The notes under the pieces are model-generated. The model was given only the letters and a program-made list of their open reading frames with translations. It was not told the DNA's origin and did not search any database. Positions 1 to 9,070 of a DNA stretch of 64,000 bases are shown in pieces. Numbering within the stretch: position 1 is the stretch's first letter; every line of letters starts with the position of its first letter. The translations under genes were made by a program, and so were the position numbers. The DNA is from Sphingomonadales bacterium (GTDB lineage Bacteria > Pseudomonadota > Alphaproteobacteria > Sphingomonadales > Sphingomonadaceae): NCBI GenBank assembly GCA_027486895.1, contig JAIXOE010000019.1, positions 186,001-250,000 on the forward strand. The letters are read 5' to 3'.

Positions 1-2
1 CT

Positions 3-728
3 CTGATTATTGGCAACTCTGCAAAAGAGCTGAAGGCATTGGGCGGCGGCCTGGGCAAGGTTTTCAAAGGGCCACAACACGGCAAACAAGACTATCTTGA
101 TTGTATTTTCCTCGTCGCCAAGCTGATGAAGATGTTGAAAATCGACGGCCCAGTTGCGGTCGAGCCACATATCGAAGACCCTTCCAGCTCAGCCATTTTT
201 GGCGAATATCCCAAATTGTTGAAAGACCAGACGCTGATCCATTTGATCTGTGACACACTCCGTCTGGTCGTCGTGTCGTCCGGAACTTTAGACCCCCATG
301 CGGTTGAAGAAGTGATGGATAACGCCATCAAGAACCACCACCATCATTCCATCAAGCCCGCCGACGGCTTGCAGGGACTTGCTGACGCGTTGCCAGCCTT
401 GGGCATTGTCGCGGCGGTGCTTGGCGTTGTTAAAACCATGGGATCGATTGACAAGCCGCCTGCCATCCTCGGCGGAATGATTGGCTCGGCGCTTGTCGGC
501 ACGTTTCTTGGCGTTCTTTTGGCTTATGGCCTTGTTGGTCCGTTCGCCAACCGCGCACGGCAAGTCATTGAAGCCGATGCCGCGATTTACCATGTCGTCA
601 AACAAATGATCATCGCTTCGTTGCATGGCCACCCGCAACCACTTGTCATCGAAGCGGCGCGCTCCGGCATCGAACATTCCAACCAGCCAAGCTTTGCTGA
701 AGTCTTTGACGGAATGCGGGGGCGGTAA
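3..728 (+). CDS. motA: Flagellar motor stator protein MotA (5' end outside window)
   Basis: MotA is the inner-membrane stator subunit that, with MotB, couples proton flow to flagellar rotation. The reading frame is open to the window edge: codons from base 3 encode LIIGNSAKELKALGG, which matches the early membrane part of MotA, so the true start lies upstream. Visible are the cytoplasmic segment with the SSAIFGEYPKLL stretch and the conserved DALPALGIVAAVLGVVKTMG followed by GSALVGTFLGVLLAYGLVGP, which are transmembrane helices 3 and 4 of the family. The TAA stop overlaps the motB ATG (TAATG), so the two genes are very probably translationally coupled. The family assignment is firm. An internal TTG at 39 is not a credible start because homology continues before it. 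Confidence 0.95.
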   Translation: MIIGNSAKELKALGGGLGKVFKGPQHGKQDYLDCIFLVAKLMKMLKIDGPVAVEPHIEDPSSSAIFGEYPKLLKDQTLIHLICDTLRLVVVSSGTLDPHAVEEVMDNAIKNHHHHSIKPADGLQGLADALPALGIVAAVLGVVKTMGSIDKPPAILGGMIGSALVGTFLGVLLAYGLVGPFANRARQVIEADAAIYHVVKQMIIASLHGHPQPLVIEAARSGIEHSNQPSFAEVFDGMRGR

Positions 729-1582
729 TGGCGAGGCCAATCGCGCCGGTACGACCGGTCATTGTCAAAAAAATATATGAAGCACCGCATGGCGGGCATC
801 ATGGCGGCGCATGGAAAGTCGCCTATGCCGACTTCGTTACCGCGATGATGGCGTTCTTCCTGTTAATGTGGCTGTTGGGTGCAACCACTGAAAAGCAGCG
901 CAAGGCCCTGGCAGATTATTTTGCCCCCACACTGATCACCAGCAGGCAGGACAGTGCAGGATCGACAGGTTTTTTTGGCGGCAGTTCTATTACCTCTGTT
1001 GATAAATACCCCAATCGTGCCGGACAGACGGGCACCAAAAGCATCACCATTCCGCGCGATGCGAAGGGCGGCCCCAAAGAGGCGGGCGGCATCGGGCAAG
1101 ACCGCGCGAACTTCAAAGAGCTGCGCGACCGACTGATGAAAAAGATCCAGTCCGATAAATCGATGAAGCGGTTTGCCCGCAATCTCAATTTCACCGAGAC
1201 GCGCGAGGGCATGCGGATTGACCTGATCGATGAAGCCAATTTTTCAATGTTTATATCCGGTACAGATATATTGACCCCCGATGCCATCAATCTTTTGCAA
1301 CAAGTTGCCGAGACAGTTCGCGGCCTGCCAAACGGGTTAATTATCCGGGGGCACACCGACGCACAGCAAGTTTCGCCTGCGCTTGGCACCAACAATTGGA
1401 AAATATCGTCCGCCCGTGCCGAAGCAACCAGGGCCCATCTCGTACGGTCCGGAATATCGGATTCCCAGTTCCTCAGGATCGAAGGTGTAGCAGATCGCGA
1501 ACCCCATTTTCCCAAGAATCCATACGACCCAAAGAATCGCCGTATGTCTTTGACCTTAGGATGGCGGACTGTTTCACCTTAA
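728..1582 (+). CDS. motB: Flagellar motor protein MotB
   Basis: MotB anchors the stator to peptidoglycan and carries the proton-binding aspartate. The 284-residue protein has a basic N-terminus, then one membrane helix in WKVAYADFVTAMMAFFLLMW. Its Asp35 corresponds to the essential proton-accepting aspartate of MotB (D32 in E. coli, established knowledge). Residues of about 165-280 form an OmpA-like peptidoglycan-binding domain (TDILTPDAINLL, IIRGHTDAQ, SSARAEATRAHLV, NRRMSLTL). The start is the ATG overlapping the motA stop. Length and domain order are normal for the family. Nothing unusual was seen. Confidence 0.96.
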   Translation: MARPIAPVRPVIVKKIYEAPHGGHHGGAWKVAYADFVTAMMAFFLLMWLLGATTEKQRKALADYFAPTLITSRQDSAGSTGFFGGSSITSVDKYPNRAGQTGTKSITIPRDAKGGPKEAGGIGQDRANFKELRDRLMKKIQSDKSMKRFARNLNFTETREGMRIDLIDEANFSMFISGTDILTPDAINLLQQVAETVRGLPNGLIIRGHTDAQQVSPALGTNNWKISSARAEATRAHLVRSGISDSQFLRIEGVADREPHFPKNPYDPKNRRMSLTLGWRTVSP

Positions 1583-1746
1583 CTTTCGATCGCCAAAACG
1601 GATGCATTCGTTGGGTTAATCACGCGATTAAATGACAACTCGTATCCATATCGGATGAGAAAGCGTTTTGTCAGCGCGCTGTTAGTATTCTGTTTACAGT
1701 CTTAGCCAAAACCGGGCTCAACAGCTTCTCCTAATTGGAAAATGAC

Positions 1747-2796
1747 ATGAGCCTGACCACCATCGCTGACAAAACAACGTCAGCCAAACCCAACGCAATT
1801 AAAGACCATTTAATTGGTGACAGTGCACCAATGGTTATGTTGCGCGACATGGTGCGGCGGGTCGCGAACTCGTCTGCATCTGTTATGATTTGCGGTGCTT
1901 CAGGATCGGGCAAAGAGGTTGTCGCCCGTGCCATTCACGCAGCAAGCATCCGGGCCCCGAAGCCTTATGTCGCACTGAACTGTGGCGCGATTCCAGCCGA
2001 GTTGATTGAATCCGAACTGTTCGGACATGAGCGCGGCGCATTTACCGGAGCGCAATCACGGCGCACGGGCCATTTTGAAAATGCGGACAAGGGCACACTG
2101 TTTCTCGACGAAATCGGCGACATGCGCTTTGATATGCAGGTTAAGTTGCTTCGGGTGCTGGAAGATGGGTTAGTGTCACGGGTTGGCGGCAATAGTGCGT
2201 TGCCTGTTGATGTCCGGATTATATCGGCAACGCATCAGGATATCGAACAAGCGATTGCCGATGGCCGCTTCCGTGAAGATTTGTTTTTCCGTTTGGGCGT
2301 CGTGCTTTTGCACGTTCCAACGCTTGCCGAACGTACAGATGACATCCCGCAGCTTATTGCGCATTTCCAGAACAGCAAAGGTCGTTCCCCCAATTGCCGG
2401 TTCGACCGTTCAGCCATCGAGCGGCTTCAGGCCCACAGCTGGCCAGGTAATGTCCGCGAGTTGCGTAATATCGTCGAACGCGCTGGCGTCCTTTTTCATG
2501 GCGAAATCATTGATGCATTTGGCGTGGACCAATTGCTGGGGCGCGCAGCGCCGCGTATGCCGATCATGCCCAAAATTGTTCCTACACCTGACCCTGTCCC
2601 GCAACGTCCGCAAACATTCGATGCGCCCATCGATTTGAAAGCACAGATCGAGGGCATCGAACTGGAGCGGATTCAGATGGCGCTTGGCCGTGCCGATGGC
2701 GTTATTTCGGAAGCTGCACGGTTGCTCACGCTAAAGCGCACCACGCTCATTGAGAAGATGCGCAAATATGGTGTCGACCGCTTAGCCGTTCAGTAA
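1747..2796 (+). CDS. Sigma-54-dependent flagellar-type transcriptional activator (FleQ/FlbD class)
   Basis: This is an AAA+ activator of sigma-54 RNA polymerase. Visible motifs are Walker A GASGSGKE at about residues 50-57, the sigma-54 contact loop GAFTGA at about 97-102, Walker [11 protein letters not shown], the arginine-finger region FREDLFFRL, and a C-terminal Fis-type helix-turn-helix ([21 protein letters not shown]). There is no N-terminal receiver domain; only about 25 residues precede the ATPase domain. Activity is therefore probably set by partners or expression rather than by phosphorylation. The ATG at 1747 is preferred over the in-frame TTG at 1735 because GGAAAA lies 7-10 bases before it. 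Its position right after motAB suggests control of flagellar genes, which is inference. Confidence 0.88.
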   Translation: MSLTTIADKTTSAKPNAIKDHLIGDSAPMVMLRDMVRRVANSSASVMICGASGSGKEVVARAIHAASIRAPKPYVALNCGAIPAELIESELFGHERGAFTGAQSRRTGHFENADKGTLFLDEIGDMRFDMQVKLLRVLEDGLVSRVGGNSALPVDVRIISATHQDIEQAIADGRFREDLFFRLGVVLLHVPTLAERTDDIPQLIAHFQNSKGRSPNCRFDRSAIERLQAHSWPGNVRELRNIVERAGVLFHGEIIDAFGVDQLLGRAAPRMPIMPKIVPTPDPVPQRPQTFDAPIDLKAQIEGIELERIQMALGRADGVISEAARLLTLKRTTLIEKMRKYGVDRLAVQ

Positions 2797-3020
2797 AACT
2801 CAACCAGCGGCTTGGCTTCACGCACGCTGATTTGCCTATCCTGTTTTGGCGCGCCTTGCGCAGTAACTATCGGGGCAATGCGTTCGGCTTGAACGATCGT
2901 TACTGTTGCCGTTGCAACGCGCACCGCAGCTCCACGTCGGGCGGGTCCTTCATCAGCACCAGCTGCTGTGGCAAGCATAAGAAATGCGGACAGGAACATA
3001 CCCATAGGTAAACGACCCAT
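2790..3020 (-). CDS. Small exported protein of unknown function
   Basis: The 76-residue product begins with a credible signal peptide (MGRLPMGMFLSAFLMLATAAGA, cleavage near ADEG). A short basic and valine-rich mature part follows, ending KPLVEFY. It converges with the sigma-54 regulator and overlaps its 3' end by seven bases. No Shine-Dalgarno sequence is clear, and the second ATG, at 3005, is an alternative start that would leave a shorter signal peptide. I do not recognise the family. The signal peptide and its placement beside flagellar genes are the reasons to keep it. Confidence 0.55.
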   Translation of the reverse strand: MGRLPMGMFLSAFLMLATAAGADEGPARRGAAVRVATATVTIVQAERIAPIVTAQGAPKQDRQISVREAKPLVEFY

Positions 3021-3208
3021 TTACCAATGCAGGCAAGATTTAATGAAGGTTAATAGCTGTGCCATTGCCCCAAAATACGGCCAATTGTCGGCCAAGTTTA
3101 ATCCTGTGCCGATTTGCGACAACACCGTCGCCATATCTAAACCGATAAAGCCTGTTGCGCCTGCCTACGGGCTTTGCTAGTGGCCCCCTCCTACCTGTCG
3201 AGGCGCGT

Positions 3209-3295
3209 GCGGCCATGGCGGAATTGGTAGACGCGCAACGTTGAGGTCGTTGTGGGCGAAAGCCCGTGGAAGTTCGAGTCTTCTTGGCCGCACCA
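3209..3295 (+). tRNA. tRNA-Leu(GAG)
   Basis: This is an 87-base class II tRNA with encoded CCA. The acceptor arms GCGGCCA (3209-3215) and TGGCCGC (3285-3291) pair fully, with A as discriminator and CCA at 3293-3295. The D arm is GCGGAATTGGTAGACGC. The anticodon stem CAACG/CGTTG encloses loop TTGAGGT, giving anticodon GAG at 3243-3245. A long variable arm (TGGGCGAAAGCCCGT) and a T arm with GTTCGAGTC complete the structure. The long variable arm plus GAG identifies leucine, reading CUC and CUU. Confidence 0.97.
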
Positions 3296-3472
3296 GACAG
3301 CCGTTTTTGGCAGATGTGATCATCGCCCAACGACAACATTCCTGAAGCAAAACTATCTAAAACAGCAGATATTCAATCCGGCACCCCGCGCGGCCCATAC
3401 CAATTGTCATCAAAGTTTGACAATTTCTGCGTAGTGGCATTTACTACTTTGGTATCCTGCGGGGGCTTTGTG

Positions 3473-3637
3473 ATGCTGTACTCTATGTTTCGTCGCGCTT
3501 TTTACTGCAGCTTTGGCAAGCATGCGCGTAGCCGGGGCAAAGCCTATGGCAGCGATTCAGGCTTTCAATCCGAATGTAGATATTGCGGCATTGCCATGCA
3601 CAAGACCGCTAACGGTTCGTGGGTCGCTGATCACTAG
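3473..3637 (+). CDS. Very small cysteine-containing hypothetical protein
   Basis: A 54-residue ORF (MLYSMFRRAFYCSFGKH...) carries a late CRYCG pair and an earlier lone cysteine and two histidines, which could form an imperfect zinc knuckle. An upstream in-frame TTG at 3404 would add a hydrophobic stretch, and an ATG at 3485 would shorten it. It lies alone between tRNA-Leu and the convergent fatty-acid gene. I do not recognise a family. The spaced Cys-x2-Cys is the only positive evidence, so the call is tentative. Confidence 0.4.
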   Translation: MLYSMFRRAFYCSFGKHARSRGKAYGSDSGFQSECRYCGIAMHKTANGSWVADH

Positions 3638-3715
3638 CTGCGCGATAAGGGGCCAACGGCGGTCATCCTCGACCACCGTTCGCACCCTGCATGACTATTG
3701 ATAGGCTCTTAAAGC

Positions 3716-5716
3716 TTACGCCTTGGCCTTCAGACTCTCCGCCACCGCCACGCCATGTCGCTCCAGCGCCTCGACGATCTTTCCTGCACCCTCAAGCTCA
3801 CCCCAGAACATTGGGCCGCCGCGATAAATTGGCCAGCCATAGCCGTAAATCCAGACCACATCGATGTCGGAAGCGCGCTGGGCTTTGCCTTCTTGGAGTA
3901 TCTTATAGCCCTCGTTGACCATCGGGTAGAGCGTACGCTCGACAATCTCCTGATCGCTGATGTCGCGCTTTGGCAAATTAGAAGTCGACCGGAACTCTTC
4001 AATGATGGCGAGCGCTTCGGCGCTGGGCGTGCCTACGCGCTTTTCGTCATAATCGTAAAAGCCCTTGCTGTTCTTTTGACCAAAGCGGCCAGCCGCGCAC
4101 AATGCGTCACGGATGGTTTCAATGCGGCTTGGGTCGCGGTGCCAACCAATGTCGAGGCCCGCAAGGTCGCTCATCTGGAAAGGTCCCATGGGCATGCCGA
4201 AATCGGTGTGCACTTTGTCGATTTGCGCAGGTGTTGCGCCCTCAAGCAACAATTGCATGGCTGGCTGCTGACGCGTTGACAGCATCCGGTTGCCAATAAA
4301 GCCATGGCACACACCGGCGACCACCGCCACTTTGCCAATTTTCTTGCCGACGGCCATGGCCGTCGCGAGCACATCGTCCGCCGTCTTCGCACCGCGCACG
4401 ACCTCCAACAATTTCATCACATTGGCCGGCGAGAAGAAGTGCATTCCCACGACGTCCTGTGGACGCGACGTGCTGGCAGCGATTTCATCAACGTCGAGAT
4501 AGGAGGTGTTTGATGCCAATATGGCACCTGGCTTACAGATGGCATCGAGCTTGCCAAACACCTCTTTCTTGACGTCCATGCTCTCATAAACCGCTTCGAT
4601 CACCAGATCGCAATCCGCGAGATCCTCAAGCGCGAGTGACGGCGTTAATATGCCCATCATGCCTTCGACCTGATCGGTCGTGAAACGGCCTTTGGCAGCG
4701 CTGTTTTCGTAATTCTTGCGGATGACGCCCACGCCGCGATCCAGATTTTCCTTTACCATCTCGACGATGGTCACAGGAATCCCCTTTGACAGGAAATTCA
4801 TGGATATACCGCCGCCCATGGTACCTGCGCCGATGACGCCCACTTTTTTAATGTCGCGCAGGGGCAAATCCTTGGGCAGCCCATCGATTTTTGCAGCTTG
4901 TCGTTCGGCAAAGAACATGTGGCGCTGTGCCGCGGATTGCGATCCGCCCATCAGCTTGAGAAATTCTGCGCGTTCGAACTTCATGCCTTCGTCGAACGGC
5001 AATCGCGTCGCCGCCTCAACGCACGCCAGATTGGCATAGGGCGCATCAAAACCGCGCCACTTTTTCGCGTTGGCAGCTTTCAGTTGTTCGATGACGCCGA
5101 CATCGCCTGCCAGAGGACGTTCGCGGGTCGGTCTTGGGCCAGCCGAAATCAATTCACGGGCATAGGCGATAGCATCTTCCGCAAGGCTGTTTTCACCAGC
5201 AAGCCTATCGACGAGCCCAATCGCTTGCGCTTTGGCAGCGGGCAAATGCTCCCCGAGTGCACACATGGTTGCGGCAGCCTCTACACCCACGACCCGTGGC
5301 AGCCGCTGCGTTCCGCCAGCACCTGGCAACAGGCCAAGCTTTACCTCGGGAACGCCAAGTCGCGCGGATGGAACTGCAATGCGGTAATGGCAGACAAGCG
5401 CGGTTTCCAACCCTCCGCCAAGTGCCGTACCATGAATTGCAGCGACCACCGGCTTGGGTGCAGCTTCAATCATGTTGAGGACGGCGTTGAAATCAGGCCC
5501 TTGCGGCGGCTTTCCAAACTCGGTGATATCCGCACCGGCGATGAAGGTCGAGCCTGCGCAACGCAGCACAATCGCTTTCACGGAGTCATCGCCAAGTGCT
5601 TGTTCAAATCCGTCTTTCAGCCCCTGCCGGACATGCCATGAAAGCGCATTGACGGGCGGGTTGTCGACGAGAACAACAAGGACATCATCGATTTTCTGCG
5701 TGGTGACTGACTGCAC
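3716..5716 (-). CDS. Bifunctional enoyl-CoA hydratase / 3-hydroxyacyl-CoA dehydrogenase (FadB/FadJ type)
   Basis: This enzyme hydrates enoyl-CoA and oxidises the resulting 3-hydroxyacyl-CoA in fatty-acid beta-oxidation. The N-terminal crotonase domain (about residues 1-190) has an oxyanion-hole segment ([13 protein letters not shown]) and both catalytic glutamates ([19 protein letters not shown] and [19 protein letters not shown]). From about residue 290 comes the NAD-binding fold ([19 protein letters not shown]), the catalytic histidine in [17 protein letters not shown], then two C-terminal dehydrogenase domains. The 666-residue length is slightly below the usual 700 or so. I place the start at GTG 5716 rather than ATG 5746 because GAGGAG at 5723-5728 lies six bases upstream of the GTG and inside the longer ORF. 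It is transcribed divergently from the PilZ gene. Confidence 0.92.
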   Translation of the reverse strand: MQSVTTQKIDDVLVVLVDNPPVNALSWHVRQGLKDGFEQALGDDSVKAIVLRCAGSTFIAGADITEFGKPPQGPDFNAVLNMIEAAPKPVVAAIHGTALGGGLETALVCHYRIAVPSARLGVPEVKLGLLPGAGGTQRLPRVVGVEAAATMCALGEHLPAAKAQAIGLVDRLAGENSLAEDAIAYARELISAGPRPTRERPLAGDVGVIEQLKAANAKKWRGFDAPYANLACVEAATRLPFDEGMKFERAEFLKLMGGSQSAAQRHMFFAERQAAKIDGLPKDLPLRDIKKVGVIGAGTMGGGISMNFLSKGIPVTIVEMVKENLDRGVGVIRKNYENSAAKGRFTTDQVEGMMGILTPSLALEDLADCDLVIEAVYESMDVKKEVFGKLDAICKPGAILASNTSYLDVDEIAASTSRPQDVVGMHFFSPANVMKLLEVVRGAKTADDVLATAMAVGKKIGKVAVVAGVCHGFIGNRMLSTRQQPAMQLLLEGATPAQIDKVHTDFGMPMGPFQMSDLAGLDIGWHRDPSRIETIRDALCAAGRFGQKNSKGFYDYDEKRVGTPSAEALAIIEEFRSTSNLPKRDISDQEIVERTLYPMVNEGYKILQEGKAQRASDIDVVWIYGYGWPIYRGGPMFWGELEGAGKIVEALERHGVAVAESLKAKA

Positions 5717-5722
5717 GGTAAA

Positions 5723-5728
5723 CTCCTC
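5723..5728 (-). promoter_or_regulatory. Ribosome binding site that fixes the FadB/FadJ-type start
   Basis: On the minus strand GAGGAG is followed by TTTACC and then GTG. This near-perfect Shine-Dalgarno sequence with six-base spacing falls inside the longest ORF, so the annotated start should be the GTG at 5716. The ATG ten codons earlier has no comparable site. Confidence 0.75.
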
Positions 5729-5895
5729 AATATCGACGCAGGCCATGTTTGAACTGCTCGACGGGTAAGATTGAATGTCTCTATTGTTCTAGAATGTTTT
5801 CGGTCGCGGTTGCAATCCCGCTGCACCATTCCTTCCGTTACGTTAACCATGCTTGTCGTGCACTATGTTAGATTATTTTACTTTAGGGCGAACAA

Positions 5896-6537
5896 ATGGA
5901 AGCACATATCGCCCATCCACTGCAATCCTTCTCCGATTCCGGTCCGGCACCGGAGGATGCGGAGCATGTTGATCGCCGCGAACATGCGCGCAATGTGAAA
6001 GTCATGCGCGTCGCCCGTTTGCGCGACATTGAACTTCATGCCGAATGTCTGGGAATGGTCCGCGATGTCTCCCCAGGCGGAATGATGATTGATGCATTAT
6101 TCCCAATGGAGGTCGGACAAACCATTTCGATTGCGTTGCTGGATGATCAGGAACTGACTGGTGAAATTGTTTGGTGCGATGGCCAAACGGTGGGCGTCAA
6201 GTTCGCTGAAGAAATTCCGTTGAACGAGATACTGGCAAAACCTGCCAGAAAATTGGACGGGCAGCGCACAAGGCTTCCGCGTTTCAAGGCACAAAAAATG
6301 TCGCGTGTTACCTGTGAAGGCAAGGTTTACGACGCGGAGCTGGTCAATATCTCGCAGCGCGGAGCAAAGCTGATTAGCGACACTGCGCTTCGCCTGCATA
6401 GCAACATTGTCATTCGCCTCGACACAAAACGGTCAGTCGGCGCGACCATCAAGTGGCGCAGCGGGCAAATGTTTGGCGCAGAATTTCATCGCCTTTTACC
6501 ACTTACCGAGCTTGCCGACTGGATAGCGCTCGACTGA
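5896..6537 (+). CDS. Tandem PilZ-domain protein (probable c-di-GMP receptor)
   Basis: PilZ domains bind cyclic di-GMP through an RxxxR motif and a following (D/N)xSxxG motif (established knowledge). This 213-residue protein shows both elements twice. The first set is DRREHAR near residue 25 and DVSPGG near 58. The second is RLPRFKAQKMSR near 130 and NISQRG near 155. Each is followed by a short beta-rich segment ending in a GVKF or GAEF strand. It therefore appears to be two PilZ modules in one chain with no output domain. AGGGCG lies just upstream of the ATG. The gene is isolated, between oppositely oriented metabolic genes, so its target cannot be read from context; motility or adhesion are inferences. 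Confidence 0.8.
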   Translation: MEAHIAHPLQSFSDSGPAPEDAEHVDRREHARNVKVMRVARLRDIELHAECLGMVRDVSPGGMMIDALFPMEVGQTISIALLDDQELTGEIVWCDGQTVGVKFAEEIPLNEILAKPARKLDGQRTRLPRFKAQKMSRVTCEGKVYDAELVNISQRGAKLISDTALRLHSNIVIRLDTKRSVGATIKWRSGQMFGAEFHRLLPLTELADWIALD

Positions 6538-6546
6538 GCTTTCGCC

Positions 6547-7422
6547 TCAGTTTTTCAGGCTTTGAATAATCGCCGAAAAGTCGAGGCCGCCTTTTCCAGC
6601 CGCATCAAATTGCGCATATAGTTCAGCCGCCCGCGCGCCCATTGGCACATCGGCGTTGACTGACTGCGCAGCCTCCATCGCCAGCTTAAGGTCCTTCAGC
6701 ATGAGTGCTGTCGCAAATCCGCCCTGATATTCATTATCGGCGGGCGAAGTCGGCCCAACGCCTGGAACCGGGCAATAGCTAGTCATCGACCAGTTTTGGC
6801 CAGAGGCTTTGGACGAAATGTCGTAAAAAGTCTGGAGGTCGAGCCCGAGCTTTTCAGCCATGGCAAAGGTTTCGCAGGTCGCGATCATCGATGCACCCAA
6901 CAGCATGTTGTTGCAAATCTTCGCGGCCTGTCCAGCGCCGGATGTGCCGGCATGGATGACTGCTTTGCCCATCGCTGAAAGTATGGGTTCGGCTCGGGCA
7001 AATGCCGTTTCTGTGCCGCCGACCATGAAGGTCAACGTGCCATTATTGGCAGCTGCGATGCCGCCTGAAACCGGCGCATCGACCATGTCATAGCCTCCCG
7101 CGACGGCGTCAACGGTCACCTTGCGGGCGGTGTCGACATCAATCGTCGAACAATCGAGCAATATCGCGCCCTTGGGGGCGTGGCCCAACACATCGGTTTC
7201 AAATACGCTATCGACGATCTTGCCGTTGGGCAACATCGATACGACCGCGTCAACGCCATCGACCGCCGCACGCACTGATGTAAACGTCGCGCAGCCATTG
7301 TCCTGCGCGCGCGCCAAGGCGTCTGCTGACAGGTCGAACGCATTGACCACGTGCCCTGCCTTAACGAGGTTTGCGGCCATGCCGCCGCCCATATTGCCAA
7401 GACCGATAAATGCGATTTGCAT
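6547..7422 (-). CDS. mmsB: 3-hydroxyisobutyrate dehydrogenase
   Basis: The enzyme oxidises 3-hydroxyisobutyrate to methylmalonate semialdehyde in valine breakdown. The N-terminal Rossmann motif IAFIGLGNMGGGMAANLVKAG, the substrate-binding DAPVSGGIAAANNGTLTFMVGG, and the catalytic lysine region GAGQAAKICNNMLL are all present. The 291-residue length is normal. The ATG at 7422 begins directly at MQIAFIGLGNMGG. The longer ORF start has 21 extra residues that read into the upstream gene. Five bases separate it from the mmsA stop, so mmsA and mmsB form an operon. Confidence 0.94.
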   Translation of the reverse strand: MQIAFIGLGNMGGGMAANLVKAGHVVNAFDLSADALARAQDNGCATFTSVRAAVDGVDAVVSMLPNGKIVDSVFETDVLGHAPKGAILLDCSTIDVDTARKVTVDAVAGGYDMVDAPVSGGIAAANNGTLTFMVGGTETAFARAEPILSAMGKAVIHAGTSGAGQAAKICNNMLLGASMIATCETFAMAEKLGLDLQTFYDISSKASGQNWSMTSYCPVPGVGPTSPADNEYQGGFATALMLKDLKLAMEAAQSVNADVPMGARAAELYAQFDAAGKGGLDFSAIIQSLKN

Positions 7423-7427
7423 GTGGC

Positions 7428-8924
7428 TTATCCCATGGTCGGAATGACGAACGCGTTGCCGCCGTCGGGAGAGCCGTCGGGCCAACGTTGCGTGATTGTC
7501 TTGACCTTGGTCCAGAACTTGACGCCTTCCATGCCATGCTGGTTGGTGTCGCCAAAGGCCGACCGCTTCCAGCCGCCAAAGCTGTGATAGGCAACGGGAA
7601 CGGGGATCGGCACGTTGATACCAACCATACCGACATTGACGCGCGCGGCGAACTCGCGCGCTGCGTGGCCATTGCGCGTGAAGATCGCGACGCCATTGCC
7701 ATATTGGTGCTTCGATGGCAGCGCGAGCGCCTCTTCGAAGTTCGCTGCACGGACGATCTGCAGCACTGGACCGAAGATTTCTTCCTTATAGCTTTCCATG
7801 TCGGTGGTGACATGGTCGAACAAAGTTGGGCCAATGAAGAAGCCTTCTTCATGCCCCTGCAGCTTAAACCCGCGTCCGTCGACGATAAGTTCGCCCCCTT
7901 CGTCGACACAGGTCTGGATCCAGCCTTCAACCTTTGCCTTGTGCTGTGCAGTGACGACGGGACCATAATGTGCTTGGGCGTCGGTTGAGACCCCCACGCG
8001 CAATGCTTCGATTGCCGGTATGAGTTTCGCCTTAAGACGCTCTGCTGTTTCCTCGCCTACGGGAACAACCACAGGAAGCGCCATGCAGCGTTCGCCAGCA
8101 GAACCAAAGGCAGCGCCAGCCAAATCATTGACGACTTGGTCAAGGTCCGCATCGGGCATGACGATGCCATGGTTCTTTGCGCCGCCCATGGCCTGAACGC
8201 GCTTGCCGTTGGCAACGCCGCGATTGTAGACATAATGCGCGATGTCGGAGCTTCCGACAAAGCTGACAGCTCCGATCGCTGGATGGTCAAGGATGGCATC
8301 GACCATTTCCTTGTCCCCATGCACAACCTGACAAATGCCTTCAGGCAAGCCAGCCTCGATAAACAGTTCGGCCAATCGCACAGGAACGCTTGGGTCACGC
8401 TCGCTTGGCTTGATGATGAAAGCATTGCCCGTCGCAATGGCGGGGCCGCACATCCACAAGGGGATCATGCCAGGAAAGTTGAACGGTGTAATGCCAGCGC
8501 CGATGCCGATTGGCTGGCGCATCGAATACACATCAATGCCGGGGCCTGCGCCTTGGCTATACTCGCCCTTCATCACATGCGGGATGCCACAGCAAAATTC
8601 GATGACTTCCAAACCGCGCTGAATGTCGCCCTTGCTGTCGGCAATGACCTTGCCATGCTCTGACGAAAGCATGTGCGCCAGATCATCCATATTGGCTTCA
8701 ACCAGCCGCTTGAATTCGAACATCACGCGCGCACGGCGCTGCGGATTGGTCGCGGCCCAAGCTGGTTGTGCGGCCGATGCTGCTTGCACAGCCCGTTCCA
8801 GCACCGCTGCGTCGCCTAATGCCACGCGCGCCTGCACACCGCCATTGTTCGGATCCATGATATCGCCAAAACGGGTTGCACTCGCGCCCGCGCCGCCGCT
8901 GATGAAATGATCGATTTGACGCAT
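7428..8924 (-). CDS. mmsA: CoA-acylating methylmalonate-semialdehyde dehydrogenase
   Basis: This enzyme converts methylmalonate semialdehyde and CoA to propionyl-CoA in valine and pyrimidine catabolism. The 498-residue protein shows aldehyde-dehydrogenase landmarks: TPFNFPGMIPLWM, the NAD-binding GSSDIAHYVYNRG, the catalytic cysteine in FGSAGERCMALPV, and the EEIFGPVLQ motif. FGSAGERCMA and the C-terminal FWTKVKTITQRW are characteristic of the MmsA subfamily. The start at 8924 (MRQIDHFI) is supported by AGGAGAGAG immediately upstream; a longer start at 8954 lacks this. It leads the mmsA-mmsB operon. Confidence 0.95.
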   Translation of the reverse strand: MRQIDHFISGGAGASATRFGDIMDPNNGGVQARVALGDAAVLERAVQAASAAQPAWAATNPQRRARVMFEFKRLVEANMDDLAHMLSSEHGKVIADSKGDIQRGLEVIEFCCGIPHVMKGEYSQGAGPGIDVYSMRQPIGIGAGITPFNFPGMIPLWMCGPAIATGNAFIIKPSERDPSVPVRLAELFIEAGLPEGICQVVHGDKEMVDAILDHPAIGAVSFVGSSDIAHYVYNRGVANGKRVQAMGGAKNHGIVMPDADLDQVVNDLAGAAFGSAGERCMALPVVVPVGEETAERLKAKLIPAIEALRVGVSTDAQAHYGPVVTAQHKAKVEGWIQTCVDEGGELIVDGRGFKLQGHEEGFFIGPTLFDHVTTDMESYKEEIFGPVLQIVRAANFEEALALPSKHQYGNGVAIFTRNGHAAREFAARVNVGMVGINVPIPVPVAYHSFGGWKRSAFGDTNQHGMEGVKFWTKVKTITQRWPDGSPDGGNAFVIPTMG

Positions 8925-9070
8925 ATTCTCTCTCCTGATTCCGTTGGCGTTCATTGCCCCCGTCAGAAGGTGATTGCAACTACGGCTTATTATGTTTCAA
9001 CCGATTGTGATGCCTTGAATAGCACTTATATACCGAACAGCGCGTCGCCTTGCCCATCTCCGGAGATTAT

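Noticed and set aside
1616-1631. Inverted repeat TTAATC-ACGC-GATTAA before the sigma-54 activator
   Set aside because: Short and AT-rich with no second copy noticed; it could be chance or part of a weak terminator after motB.
3209-3295. tRNA-Leu as an integration site of a mobile element
   Set aside because: No integrase, repeated tRNA 3' end or phage gene was seen next to it.
4898-5641. A 247-residue plus-strand ORF inside the FadB/FadJ-type gene
   Set aside because: Antisense shadow of a gene with intact catalytic motifs; no recognisable domain.
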